Source: a virus. From it: DNA of 41,737 bases. Shown one piece after another: positions 23,743 to 32,530 of this stretch. Location of the stretch: positions 1-41,737 of IMG/VR virus record IMGVR_UViG_3300032050_000289; one strand, written 5' to 3'. The first letter of the stretch is position 1. The number at the start of each line of letters is the position of its first letter. Position numbers and translations under genes: made by a program. The notes beneath the pieces are model-generated. The model was not told the DNA's origin, searched no databases, and saw only the letters and a program-made list of their open reading frames with translations.

Positions 23743-24963
23743 TTAGAATGTGCCTCCATCAAGTGTACCATATACGACCGAAGTACCGTTCGACTGTAGA
23801 ACGTAACCGTCTGTAGCAGCAGAAAGAACAGCTGCTGTTCCAGATCCGTTACCAACAAGAATTGCACCAGTTGCAATACTGCTCAGTCCAAGACCGCCTG
23901 ATGTCACTGCGAGTGGAGTCGAGAGTGACAGAGAGTTGGCAGTAATGTTAACTGCAAGCGTAGAGTTTGCTGTAAGTGTTACAGCCGTCGAGTTCGAAAC
24001 AAGACCGCCAGAGGTTAAGAATGCTTGTAATGTAGCAGTAGTATAACCAGCTGCAGCAGTGTCTACAGTTGTTGTAGGTTCTGTTTGAGAACCAGTAAAG
24101 AGCTTATAGACGCCGTCTGTAGCATCGCGGAAAAGACCGGTATACTTAGCTCCGCTCGAACCGAATTGCCCATAAAGGCCGATATCAAGAAGGTCGGATG
24201 AAGCGTTGCCGTTTGCAAGTTCAATCAGCGAATCTTTGACTGTTAAGTTGGTAGTATCGATTGTCGAAAGCGTACCGAGAACAGTCAGATTTCCTGAAAG
24301 AGAAAGATCTGTAATTGACAGTGCTGAATTAACATGCACACCAGTCGAGTTAACTGTAAGTGTCGAACCAGTTGTAAGTCCGACCGTATCAGCCTGAACG
24401 TTGATACCGTTTGCAGAACCAACGTGTACACCCGTGCTATTCGTAACGAGACCAGAACCTGCAACAACAAATAATCCAGTCGCATTAGATGCAAGACCGC
24501 CGTCTGTGCCTGCTGTGGCATCAATAGTAATTTGGTTGTTTGAAACGGTAGTAGTTAAACCATTACCGCCAACAAATGTCAGAGTTTCCCCTGTATTGAA
24601 CGTGTCACTTGTTCCAGAATCAGCAGCAAGTGTAAATGAGCTCGATGCAGGATCTGCCCAATAGGCAACTGTTCCGTTTGAATTTAGCACTTGCCCTGCG
24701 GTACCGGTCGAACCGTTGGCAGTCAGTGTAGTTACAACAGCGTTAGCCGTAATAATCTTGTCGATACCAGAAGTACCGTTAGCTACGAGAGCTTGGTTAG
24801 CAGTGAGCACACCGGGATTGAACTTACCAGCAATGGTGATTGATGCACCATTGGAACCGATGAACAGATGATCACCGTTTGCTGTAAAGGCCAATTCACC
24901 ATTAGCTAATGACGGAGCGGTGGCAGTCGTTAACGATCTTTTGATCTGAATTAAGTTAGCCAT
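23743..24963 (-). CDS. Tail fibre-like protein
   Basis: A 406-residue protein. The first 45 residues (LIQIKRSLTTATAPSLANGE, then LAFTANGDHLFIGSNG) have the KRS...P.L..GELA.....LFIG pattern of the Mtd_N-like head domain at the start of phage receptor-binding proteins. The rest is Asn/Thr/Ser/Gly-rich beta sequence, with a segment around residues 225-300 (SLSGNLTVLGTLSTIDTTNL, then VKDSLIELANGNASSD) that also occurs, diverged, in the 1342-residue fibre. Good ribosome site (AAGGAAACAAG ATG). It ends two bases before the 63-residue gene. Confidence 0.75.
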   Translation of the reverse strand: MANLIQIKRSLTTATAPSLANGELAFTANGDHLFIGSNGASITIAGKFNPGVLTANQALVANGTSGIDKIITANAVVTTLTANGSTGTAGQVLNSNGTVAYWADPASSSFTLAADSGTSDTFNTGETLTFVGGNGLTTTVSNNQITIDATAGTDGGLASNATGLFVVAGSGLVTNSTGVHVGSANGINVQADTVGLTTGSTLTVNSTGVHVNSALSITDLSLSGNLTVLGTLSTIDTTNLTVKDSLIELANGNASSDLLDIGLYGQFGSSGAKYTGLFRDATDGVYKLFTGSQTEPTTTVDTAAAGYTTATLQAFLTSGGLVSNSTAVTLTANSTLAVNITANSLSLSTPLAVTSGGLGLSSIATGAILVGNGSGTAAVLSAATDGYVLQSNGTSVVYGTLDGGTF

Positions 24964-24975
24964 CTTGTTTCCTTA

Positions 24976-25218
24976 TTAAAAAGAACCGCCGTCTATGGCG
25001 CCGAGGTCCTCGATTTGTAGTTGTCGTACTTCATATTTATCTGTTTCAGAATTATAAACTAGTGTAGCTCCGTCTGTCACATCAGTCTCGACAACATCTG
25101 CGATGTCTTCAATACTGCGGATTTCTTGAATTTGATTCTTCAGAGTAATAGGTGCGGCAGAAGACAATCTGCCGTTATTGTTTGTAATCTTGGCAACTAG
25201 ACGAGATGTGCCTGCCAT
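24976..25218 (-). CDS. Small virion-associated protein (80 residues)
   Basis: No family recognised with certainty. The sequence is soluble and acidic in the middle (IQEIRSIEDIADVVETDV), ending with DKYEVRQLQIEDLGAIDGGSF. The GAIDGGSF tail resembles the end of the 406-residue protein next to it (GTLDGGTF), which suggests a common assembly role. TAATG overlap with the upstream gene. Confidence 0.55.
   Translation of the reverse strand: MAGTSRLVAKITNNNGRLSSAAPITLKNQIQEIRSIEDIADVVETDVTDGATLVYNSETDKYEVRQLQIEDLGAIDGGSF
25034..25041 (-). promoter_or_regulatory. Possible late promoter for the 406-residue fibre gene
   Basis: GATAAATA on the minus strand inside the 80-residue gene, 71 bases before ATG 24963. 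A variant box in coding sequence; moderate to low support. Confidence 0.28.
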
Positions 25219-25547
25219 TACCTTGTAACTCCTGGTGTGACGGTGACTATACCTTCAACAAGACGAGAAATCGTTCCGGATCCGTCATTCAATTCACAAT
25301 CATATACATATCTTCCTGCAGCCACGTTATTTGTAGCGTTAGCAGTCATCGAAAGAGTAACTTCACCTGTTACAGCAGTGATAGCAACATTGAAAGAATA
25401 GTAAGTTGATGACGTGTAATGCTTACGCATCTGTGCGGCACCTGTAAATCCTGTTAGATTTACGATGTTACCTTCTTCATCGGTGACATCAATCGTGGTT
25501 GCGAAAGATGTGCCTTGATCAATTGTAATGTTAGCTTTCAGTGCCAT
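25218..25547 (-). CDS. Ig-like/BppU-type small structural protein
   Basis: A 109-residue beta-rich protein. The pattern KANITIDQGTSFATTIDVTD, NLTGFTGAAQMRKHY, then GEVTLSMTANATNNVAAGRY and a closing VEGIVTVTPGVTR is a compact Ig-like sandwich frequently found in marine T4-like phage baseplate or fibre regions, similar to baseplate upper-protein N-terminal domains. Ribosome site GCGGAAGA upstream of ATG 25547. TAATG overlap with the next gene. Confidence 0.6.
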   Translation of the reverse strand: MALKANITIDQGTSFATTIDVTDEEGNIVNLTGFTGAAQMRKHYTSSTYYSFNVAITAVTGEVTLSMTANATNNVAAGRYVYDCELNDGSGTISRLVEGIVTVTPGVTR

Positions 25548-25565
25548 TTAATTCTTCCGCTATGT

Positions 25566-26006
25566 TTAATCAAAAGTTAGAGATTCTAAGTAAACTTCCC
25601 AATATTTAGTTTCCGCGCCGTTCGAAGCATTAACAAGAAAGGAAGTATCATAAGAGTAACCGGCATAAGAAAGAGTAAATGTAATACTTGATGCGCTTCC
25701 TCCATTTACAACAGACGCTCCGCCGTTAGAATTATCCGCGCTCCAATTCCAAACTACACTTGCTGAAGCATTAATAGTAATCGAAGCTCCAGTATTATAT
25801 TGACTGTCAGAGAGATATGTTCCCGGATATGATGCCCCACCGTCAGGAGAAAAAGTAGTTAAGGCCACATCTGCATAGGGACGTATGCCGACAACTTGCC
25901 ATGTAGATCCATTCCACATTTTAACAGCACCAAAATCTTGACTGCCTACCCACGACGAGCCATTCCAATATTTAACAGCTTTAGCAGATAAAAACGTTAG
26001 AGGCAC
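25566..26006 (-). CDS. Small adhesin-like virion protein, GTG start
   Basis: A 146-residue protein with two N-terminal repeats of the form VKYWNGSSWV / VKMWNGSTWQVV, a tryptophan-rich strand motif seen in phage fibre tips, then an Ig-like domain (PYADVALTTFSPDG to the end) with SITFTLSYAGYSYD. The start is GTG at 26006, supported by AGGAG eight bases upstream; no ATG fits. Three bases separate it from the upstream stop. Probably a surface-exposed virion component; family not recognised. Confidence 0.6.
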   Translation of the reverse strand: MPLTFLSAKAVKYWNGSSWVGSQDFGAVKMWNGSTWQVVGIRPYADVALTTFSPDGGASYPGTYLSDSQYNTGASITINASASVVWNWSADNSNGGASVVNGGSASSITFTLSYAGYSYDTSFLVNASNGAETKYWEVYLESLTFD

Positions 26007-26009
26007 TTA

Positions 26010-26381
26010 TTATGCTCCTGGTGCAGTCGGCCAAATAACATCAGCGGCATTTGTATAAGTTTGAGGAAGATCTCTGAGTGCTTGACGATACGTAGCCCAA
26101 GAAACTTTGTCTCCAGGCCAATCTGCCATTTGAGTATAGTCAGATAAAGCCAGAAGATTATTTCTTTTCGATCTAATTTGTTCCCAAGTAATTACCACGA
26201 CTCGATCTTGTAAAACAAGATTTCCTTGTGATAAAACCAATTCTTTATTTTGCATATTCATACCATGGAGAAACTGTTGGTGTTGCTCTGCGGTAATTTC
26301 AATAATATCTTGAGGCAATGACGGATACCCAAAATCAGTATCGTAAAAACCTTTTGTTGTTGGGCTGTAGTAAATTGTCAT
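26010..26381 (-). CDS. Tail fibre assembly chaperone (Phage_tail_APC-like)
   Basis: A 123-residue protein. The C-terminal half (WEQIRSKRNNLLALSDYTQM, ADWPGDKVSWATYRQALRDL, then PQTYTNAADVIWPTAPGA) is the signature of tail-assembly chaperones that sit next to fibre genes. The N-terminal half (IYYSPTTKGFYDTDFGYPSLPQ) is the variable part likely to bind the cognate fibre. It follows the collagen-like fibre gene ending in a receptor-tip domain by four bases, so that fibre is the likely client. Cytoplasmic, not necessarily in the virion. Confidence 0.82.
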   Translation of the reverse strand: MTIYYSPTTKGFYDTDFGYPSLPQDIIEITAEQHQQFLHGMNMQNKELVLSQGNLVLQDRVVVITWEQIRSKRNNLLALSDYTQMADWPGDKVSWATYRQALRDLPQTYTNAADVIWPTAPGA

Positions 26382-26385
26382 TTTA

Positions 26386-28101
26386 TTAATATCCCATTGC
26401 TAACCAGTAACCAGTGTGAGAATTTTCATCTCCGTTAAACCAACTAAAACCAGTTGTGCTAACACTAAAGATTGTTGCAGCTTTAGAAGCTTGTCCAAAT
26501 ACACTTGTATCTCCTACGCCATTCATCACAGCTCGGGCAACCGCGGTGAACGATGTTGGAAATGATCCAGATCCTGTGGTATTTGGAGTAACAGTTACTG
26601 TTCCCCATTGGAGAATCACGCCGTTCGGCAATCGAGTCCATCCATTTGATGAGAGACTTTGTGTATATCCCGTAGTTCCTGCTGTATCGATCCAGATATC
26701 ACCAGCGGCAGAAGCAGTAGGAGTAGAACCGGTTACAAAGACTTGACCACCACTTGTAAATCCAGCTGTAACGTGTCTGAGAATAGGAGCTACGGCACCA
26801 GATGCACTTCCTTGTGCACCTTGTGGTCCTTGAGGACCCGTTATACTTGAACCTGCTGGTCCTTGAGCACCAGTAGCACCTTGTGCACCATTCAAACCTC
26901 CAGGTCCCTGCGCACCTGTTGCACCTTGAGCTCCTTGTAAACCTTGAGCTCCTTGAGGCCCAGGAACTGTTGATGCTGCACCTTGTGCACCTGTAATTCC
27001 TTGCGCCCCTTGCGGACCTTGGGCTCCTTGTAAACCTTGAGCACCTTGTGGACCAGGAACTGTCGATGCTGCGCCTTGAGCTCCAGTTGTTCCTTGTGGT
27101 CCTTGTGGTCCTTGAATACCTTGAGCACCTTGTGGTCCAGTCGGTCCTTGAACTGAAGGTCCTTGTGGACCTTGAGAACCAGTTGTTCCTTGGGCGCCTT
27201 GAGCTCCAGTTATACCTTGAGCTCCTTGTGGACCAGGAACAGTAGATGCTGAACCTTGCACACCGATAGGTCCTTGCGAACCAGTTGCACCTTGAGCGCC
27301 TTGAGCACCAGTTGCACCTTGAGCGCCTTGAGGTCCAGCAAGTGCAGACCAATAAAGAACACCATCAGCACCGTTTGATGAGAGTACGTAACCCTTTACA
27401 CCAGCAGATTGCGTAGGTAGAAGGTTATTAATGTTGCCGCCTGTTCCACCACGAGTTGTAGGAAGTGTACCTACAGTAATAGCTGAAGCGTTAACCCATA
27501 CACCCGCAGTATTCGTAAAGAGTCCAGCATTTGCAACGAAGCTAATCGTTGGATTACCAGCTACACCATTTCCATTAAGAACACTCAGCCCGTCAGTAGA
27601 AGCAATCGATACAGTTGTTCCTGTTCCTGTGCCAGTTCGAACTACGATACCATTTGCCGAGATATTGTATACTGTGTTAGCATTGCTTGCTGTACCAGTA
27701 TAAAGAGTCGAGTTAACACCTGCTCCACTTGGGAAGTTAACAGTGTTCGTAACAGTGATGTTATTTGCAAAGACGTCGAATCTTGCCGTGGTAGTACCGA
27801 GAGCACCACCATTTGCATTCGGGCGAAGTGTACTATACGAGATAGTATCATATAAGAATGCATTGAAACGATTTGAAGTATTACCGAGTGGCTGCTGATC
27901 TGCAATCAGAAGAACACCACCTTGACCGATGGTAACGTTAGCATAAACAAGAGATCCGTTAACAACAAGGTTACCAGATACAACGAACAAGTCGTTTTTA
28001 AAGTGCGCGTTGGCTTCTACGTCGACACGATCATAGAAGATCGCGTTGCCAGAAGCAACTAGACCGTTATCAACCTTAAATCTATTATTTGCGCCTGACA
28101 T
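26386..28101 (-). CDS. Tail fibre with collagen-like shaft and gp53-like tip
   Basis: A 571-residue fibre. The N-terminus (GANNRFKVDNGLVASGN, then NLVVNGSLVYANVTI) is the common fibre attachment start. Residues about 255-430 are Gly-x-y collagen-like triplets (GAQ, GPQ, GAT) broken by ASTVPGPQG units. The C-terminal 140 residues include SNGWTRLPNGVILQWGTVTV and end GFSWFNGDENSHTGYWLAMGY, the layout of the gp53-like C-terminal tip domain of phage fibres, which meets the host receptor. AAGGTAATAT before ATG 28101. The assembly chaperone follows directly. This is the best candidate for the host-range determinant here. Confidence 0.87.
   Translation of the reverse strand: MSGANNRFKVDNGLVASGNAIFYDRVDVEANAHFKNDLFVVSGNLVVNGSLVYANVTIGQGGVLLIADQQPLGNTSNRFNAFLYDTISYSTLRPNANGGALGTTTARFDVFANNITVTNTVNFPSGAGVNSTLYTGTASNANTVYNISANGIVVRTGTGTGTTVSIASTDGLSVLNGNGVAGNPTISFVANAGLFTNTAGVWVNASAITVGTLPTTRGGTGGNINNLLPTQSAGVKGYVLSSNGADGVLYWSALAGPQGAQGATGAQGAQGATGSQGPIGVQGSASTVPGPQGAQGITGAQGAQGTTGSQGPQGPSVQGPTGPQGAQGIQGPQGPQGTTGAQGAASTVPGPQGAQGLQGAQGPQGAQGITGAQGAASTVPGPQGAQGLQGAQGATGAQGPGGLNGAQGATGAQGPAGSSITGPQGPQGAQGSASGAVAPILRHVTAGFTSGGQVFVTGSTPTASAAGDIWIDTAGTTGYTQSLSSNGWTRLPNGVILQWGTVTVTPNTTGSGSFPTSFTAVARAVMNGVGDTSVFGQASKAATIFSVSTTGFSWFNGDENSHTGYWLAMGY
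26800..27335 (-). repeat. Collagen-like Gly-x-y coding repeats (fibre 2)
   Basis: Nine-base periodic sequence encoding GAQ/GPQ/GAT triplets, with three ASTVPGPQGAQG interruptions of near-identical sequence. Confidence 0.88.
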
Positions 28102-28109
28102 ATATTACC

Positions 28110-30164
28110 TTACTTAATGAATTGAGCAACAACTTTTGCAGCCGTGCTAGATCTTGTTTGATTGACATACACTCTTACGTTTGCCGTAGCCACGTTCGCA
28201 GAGAAAGTACCAAGTAAGCTAACTCCGGAATTAGCTGCAACAGGTGAAGAAACCGTACCGTATGTTGTAAGCTGCGCAGTCGAATTATCATGAGCAAGTA
28301 GTACTTCAGAGATCTGTGTATTACCGGCATTTTTCAATTGAATGAGAAGTTTAGCTGTGCTATAGTCTGCCTTTGGATATTCGAAGACAAGAAGATCTGA
28401 GCCAGTCGTAGCTCCAAGATTTCCGTTTGCAAAGACATCAACTACGTGCTCAGTCTTGAAAGTCACGATGTTTGCATGTGTAGCAGGACCAGTGACTGCG
28501 AGCGTATTTGAAAGAGTGGCTCCACCTGTCACCGCCAATGTATTTGAAAGTACAGTAGCTCCTGTTACCGAGAGCGTATTCGAAAGATTTGTATTTCCTG
28601 TAACTGCCAGCGTGTTTGCAAGAGCAACGTTCGAACTGACTGTTGCAGCACCTACAACAACAAGATGGCTTGTTGGCGTGATGGTAAGATTAGCAGATGC
28701 AGTGATCGATCCATTACCAATCGCCGTATTAAACGTCGCGTTGCCGACAAGTACAGTAGTTGCATTTGCAAAGACATTCGCACCGACTGCAACAACTGTT
28801 TGGTTGGCAGTGACGATACCAGCAAAGAATCCTGTCGGAGTAACGTTAGATGTTGATGTTGAGTTGGCAATACTGATGATTCGAGTATTTGCAAGAGTGG
28901 TATTCGAACCTTCAACAGCATAGACTCTGACAGCAGAGTGTTCAACAGAGTTGAGGCTGTTGCCTACAAAGACTCCGCTGCTGTTAGCGACTACGTTACC
29001 AACAGTGGCAGATCCAGTTACTTGAACTGTACCGCCGTTGGTAGCATTCGCAGTTACATTGGCACCTAGAGAAATCTGAATAGTATTGGCAGTAAAGATG
29101 CCAGTCTTAAATGCATTTGGCTCGATGTTTGCAGTGGCACTCGAGTTAGCGATGCTAATGATTCGAGTATTTGCAAGAGTGGTATTTGAACCTTCAGATG
29201 CAAGGAATCTAACTGCAGTCACTTGCGAAGAGTTTAAAGTATTACCTACATGTAGACCGCTGCTATTTGCAACCGTATTACCGACTGTGCCAGTTCCTGT
29301 GACTTGGATCGTGCCACCATTAGTAGCATTTGCAGTCACGTTGGCGCCAAGAGAAACTTGAATTGTGTTAGCTGTAAAGATACCAGTCGTGAAACTGATA
29401 GGATCCATGTTAGCAGATGAAGTGCTATTTGCAATGCTGATGAGCTGATTGTTTGCGAGTACGGTATTGCTACCTTCTGATGCAAAGAATCGAACGCTCG
29501 TCATTTGACTGTTCGTAACAGTGTTGCCTACATATAGACCGCTGCTATTTGATACACTGTTACCTACTGCACCTGATCCTGTGACTTGGATCGTACCGCC
29601 GTTTGTAGCATTGGCAGTGACGTTAGCACCAAGAGAGATCTGAATCGTGTTCGCGACGAAGAGTCCAGTGCTAAAGCTAATTGGATTCATAGTAGCAGTG
29701 TTAGTGCTATTCGCGGCAACAACTGCGAATGCAGTTGCTGTTGTATTCGTGGTAGAGTTAGACTGAATCGTCAGCTTGGTCGTATTGGCTACGAGGTTTG
29801 CACCGGTCAAACCAGCATGTAGACCATACTGCCACATGAATGTGTTCGAAGAACCATTGGCAACTTCCAGACGAATTTCGGTCGATGTCACATTGCTCAG
29901 AACCGTGTTCGTACTGATCATCAGATTCGCAAACGAACCGTTGACGTTACCGCCCTTCATCCAGTTTGTTACGACTAGATTGTTAGCACCAAACGTTCCA
30001 TACAGTTGAGCTGTTCTTGGAAACGCAGTGTTACCTGTATTTGCATATGTGCTGTTTGCAGTGATGATTTCTGTCGAGAGCGCATGAAGAAGTTCATTGG
30101 TCTCTAAGAGCCAAATCTCGAATGAGTCGGTAATTACATCAACATTAGCTACTGGTCTTGACAT
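28110..30164 (-). CDS. Virion structural protein with tandem repeats (684 residues)
   Basis: The N-terminal 60 residues (SRPVANVDVITDSFEIWLLE, then TNELLHALSTEIITANSTYA) are typical of a T4-like marine phage fibre or baseplate protein. From residue about 150 there are three repeats of roughly 75 residues, each containing GTIQVTGSGAVGN, NSSGLYVGNT and VRFxASEGSNTxLAN, forming a beta-rich shaft. The C-terminal domain (DVFANGNLGATTGSDLLVFE onward) resembles the end of the collagen-like fibre at 21601-23499, sharing the AKLLIQ/AKYYIQ, LLxHD and YGTV(S/Y)S pattern. It overlaps the upstream 69-residue gene by TAATG. Confidence 0.72.
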   Translation of the reverse strand: MSRPVANVDVITDSFEIWLLETNELLHALSTEIITANSTYANTGNTAFPRTAQLYGTFGANNLVVTNWMKGGNVNGSFANLMISTNTVLSNVTSTEIRLEVANGSSNTFMWQYGLHAGLTGANLVANTTKLTIQSNSTTNTTATAFAVVAANSTNTATMNPISFSTGLFVANTIQISLGANVTANATNGGTIQVTGSGAVGNSVSNSSGLYVGNTVTNSQMTSVRFFASEGSNTVLANNQLISIANSTSSANMDPISFTTGIFTANTIQVSLGANVTANATNGGTIQVTGTGTVGNTVANSSGLHVGNTLNSSQVTAVRFLASEGSNTTLANTRIISIANSSATANIEPNAFKTGIFTANTIQISLGANVTANATNGGTVQVTGSATVGNVVANSSGVFVGNSLNSVEHSAVRVYAVEGSNTTLANTRIISIANSTSTSNVTPTGFFAGIVTANQTVVAVGANVFANATTVLVGNATFNTAIGNGSITASANLTITPTSHLVVVGAATVSSNVALANTLAVTGNTNLSNTLSVTGATVLSNTLAVTGGATLSNTLAVTGPATHANIVTFKTEHVVDVFANGNLGATTGSDLLVFEYPKADYSTAKLLIQLKNAGNTQISEVLLAHDNSTAQLTTYGTVSSPVAANSGVSLLGTFSANVATANVRVYVNQTRSSTAAKVVAQFIK

Positions 30165-30373
30165 TAATTTCTTCCATTCACTACTTGTAAGAGTAGAGTT
30201 TTAATTTCTTTGAGATCATCTTCGACTGCACTTATTCTATTTGATAGATCTTTGCTATTCTTCACTTTCGATCTTTCTGCTACAAACTTTGCATAAGATG
30301 CATCATCTGTATTTATGAAAGCTCCAGTAGAAGTATCTTTCATGAACCCGTCAGTTTCAGTTTTCATCAACAT
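30164..30373 (-). CDS. Small virion protein (69 residues)
   Basis: Two visible parts: an N-terminal KTETDGFMKDTSTGAFINTD followed by an ASYAKFVAERSK segment, and a C-terminal coiled-coil-like helix (DLSNRISAVEDDLKEIKTLL). The first part resembles small proteins that occur beside baseplate genes in marine T4-like phages. TAATG overlaps at both ends place it firmly in the baseplate operon. A CATAAATA box at 30310-30317 inside it could serve the next gene, but this is weak. Confidence 0.6.
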   Translation of the reverse strand: MLMKTETDGFMKDTSTGAFINTDDASYAKFVAERSKVKNSKDLSNRISAVEDDLKEIKTLLLQVVNGRN

Positions 30374-32484
30374 TATGCCGATACTCCGACTACACTGACA
30401 GTTTCTACCTTTGGAACAATATGAGATTGAGTTGCAAGAAGAACGATCTTGATTTGCATCGATGTATAGAGATCAAACTCAACATATTCAGAGTTGACAT
30501 ATCTTACAGTGTTATCATTTTCAGCATTGTTCCATGCGACGTTTCTATACTTCAGTTTATCGATAACAATATCTGATCTTGTTGGTCGGCCAGGAGAAGA
30601 CACGAGAGTTGATGTTGTAATGTTTCGATATGTTTCGATGGCAGTGGTATTTGCTGCCGAAACTACAAACACTTCATGATTACCAAAGTCTTGATCTCTG
30701 ATTCGAATCAAATCACCCGCGGTAACTGTAGCAGAATGATTGCTTGTTGTAGCGATGCTATTCGAACCATAAGTAATCGTGCCTGTTCCTGGAAGAGCGG
30801 CTTGAAGTTCAGGGGCTGTATCGAATCCATATGTAAACTCGTACATATCATTTGGATCTGTCGAGCTAAAGCGATCGATATTATCTTTCAATACAAGAGG
30901 AGTCCATGCTTTACTTTGGAATGATTCTCTGTCTGCAGCGTTATGAATTTTCGCATAGACTTTGATTTCTGTTCCAGCCGGACGATAACCTGTCAGATAT
31001 ACTACGATATCTTCTGCATATTTGTCTTGAGCAAATTTAATAACCTTTGAGACATACTTCGATTTAGCAAGACCGTTTGCACCAGTTTCTGTGTCATAGT
31101 TAGCAATGCTGCTAAGTCCTACTGTTCTTGTCTCTGTGTAAACGTTGTTGATGTCGTTCTGATAGAAGTAGAAGTCAAGTTCGCGGGTAGTTGCATAAGG
31201 AACACTAAAGCGATCGATCTCAGCTGTGCTCACAGCAATATTCAGATTTGCAACAACCGACTTTTTTCTGTCTCCGAAAAGATTTGAGCCATCAACTTCA
31301 ACCGAGCGAGATAAGATATATCCTGTGGTTGCCGAATCATTCATTTGCAGAAGATTGATATTTGTCGATGTAGAAGATAACTGATTCGCAGAGTTGGCAA
31401 TCCTATAATTCAGCGTAAACGTAGAGCCAGAAGGATTGCCAATGAGAAACGAAGGTTTAAAGTTATCAACTGGATAGCGATCGATAGAAGCAATATTTGC
31501 AGTCGCTCCCGATCTTTCTCCTATAATTCTGCCACCACTGACGGCAAATTTATTTGTAGTATTTGCAGTTGAGTCGACCAAAATCAGTTTATTTTTTGGA
31601 TAATCTATGTTATATGCCAAACCTACGGGTGGAACTTTATAACCGATTCCAGAAGCAGAGAAAGCTGGTAAGCTTGCAATTGTCATGTGTGTGGCATTCG
31701 TAATAGCATTCACAGATAGAATCTGTTTAGATCCACCGCTTTGAACTAAAATTTTAGCGCCGCCAAGAAGATTAGTAAAAGTTGTTGCAACACCAACTAC
31801 GTTTAAGCTGTTCGTAGAAACCGTAACAGTACCAGAGGCATTGGCGATATCTTGATAGATATATTCTCCACCGATAAATGCACCTGTGTTGGTGTTATCG
31901 ATCGTGAAGAATTCATAATCTTTATTTACAAGGCTGATTGTAATGTTATTAGCAGTGTATCTGGCAACCTTTACTTTAAACTTCAGATCTCTATCGCTTA
32001 GCGAACGGTGAGAAGAAGTATTCGTAGGAACATATAGCTTGCCGCCGTGTGTTCCTCTTGAACCTACAGACAACGTATTAGTAATCTGACCGTCGGTTAC
32101 GAGTCTATCACCGAGTACGTTTTGCCATACATCAAATCCTGGATCATTAAATTTAAGAACTAATCCGTAATGCTTTCCAGTGGCCAAACGAACAGGATCT
32201 TTAAATCCGATTACTGTTGCCGCCGAAGCATCTTGAGAAGTATTAATCAAATCATATGGAATAAGAGTCATGGAGTTGCGAAGCTGACGAGTTTCAAAAG
32301 GAGAATCGTTTTCTACTTCGCAAATCCAAGCGTTTACTGTAGGAGCCACTGCGCCTGAAACGGTGGCTCCACGCACAGGCTTAGCCTTAAAGAAGACGTC
32401 GATGGATGTGAGCATGACTTCAGGAGCGTTAGCCACTGTTTGCGGATTCACGTAAAAGGTTTGAATATAGTTAAAGGCAGACAT
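30373..32484 (-). CDS. Baseplate-associated structural protein (703 residues)
   Basis: Unnamed but clearly a structural protein. The start MSAFNYIQTFYVNPQTVANA and the blocks EVMLTSIDVFFKAKPVRG, RLATGKHYGLVLKFNDPGFD and FKVKVARYTANN are beta-rich. The C-terminal part (VVYLTGYRPAGTEIKVYAKI, then MQIKIVLLATQSHIVPKVET) resembles marine phage proteins that neighbour DUF4815. It probably forms part of the baseplate periphery or fibre network in place of T4 gp9-gp12. A late-type GATAAATA box lies 23 bases upstream. Confidence 0.7.
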   Translation of the reverse strand: MSAFNYIQTFYVNPQTVANAPEVMLTSIDVFFKAKPVRGATVSGAVAPTVNAWICEVENDSPFETRQLRNSMTLIPYDLINTSQDASAATVIGFKDPVRLATGKHYGLVLKFNDPGFDVWQNVLGDRLVTDGQITNTLSVGSRGTHGGKLYVPTNTSSHRSLSDRDLKFKVKVARYTANNITISLVNKDYEFFTIDNTNTGAFIGGEYIYQDIANASGTVTVSTNSLNVVGVATTFTNLLGGAKILVQSGGSKQILSVNAITNATHMTIASLPAFSASGIGYKVPPVGLAYNIDYPKNKLILVDSTANTTNKFAVSGGRIIGERSGATANIASIDRYPVDNFKPSFLIGNPSGSTFTLNYRIANSANQLSSTSTNINLLQMNDSATTGYILSRSVEVDGSNLFGDRKKSVVANLNIAVSTAEIDRFSVPYATTRELDFYFYQNDINNVYTETRTVGLSSIANYDTETGANGLAKSKYVSKVIKFAQDKYAEDIVVYLTGYRPAGTEIKVYAKIHNAADRESFQSKAWTPLVLKDNIDRFSSTDPNDMYEFTYGFDTAPELQAALPGTGTITYGSNSIATTSNHSATVTAGDLIRIRDQDFGNHEVFVVSAANTTAIETYRNITTSTLVSSPGRPTRSDIVIDKLKYRNVAWNNAENDNTVRYVNSEYVEFDLYTSMQIKIVLLATQSHIVPKVETVSVVGVSA

Positions 32485-32506
32485 GCATTTCCTCGTTTAT
32501 TTTTAT

Positions 32507-32514
32507 TATTTATC
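32507..32514 (-). promoter_or_regulatory. Late promoter box for the 703-residue gene
   Basis: GATAAATA on the minus strand in the intergenic gap, 23 bases before ATG 32484. Its intergenic position supports it even though the first base departs from consensus. Confidence 0.5.
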
Positions 32515-32530
32515 TACTACTCTATCGATC

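Noticed and set aside
21601-28101. A diversity-generating retroelement acting on the Mtd_N-like fibre proteins
   Set aside because: No reverse transcriptase, template repeat or adenine-biased variable region is visible in the window.
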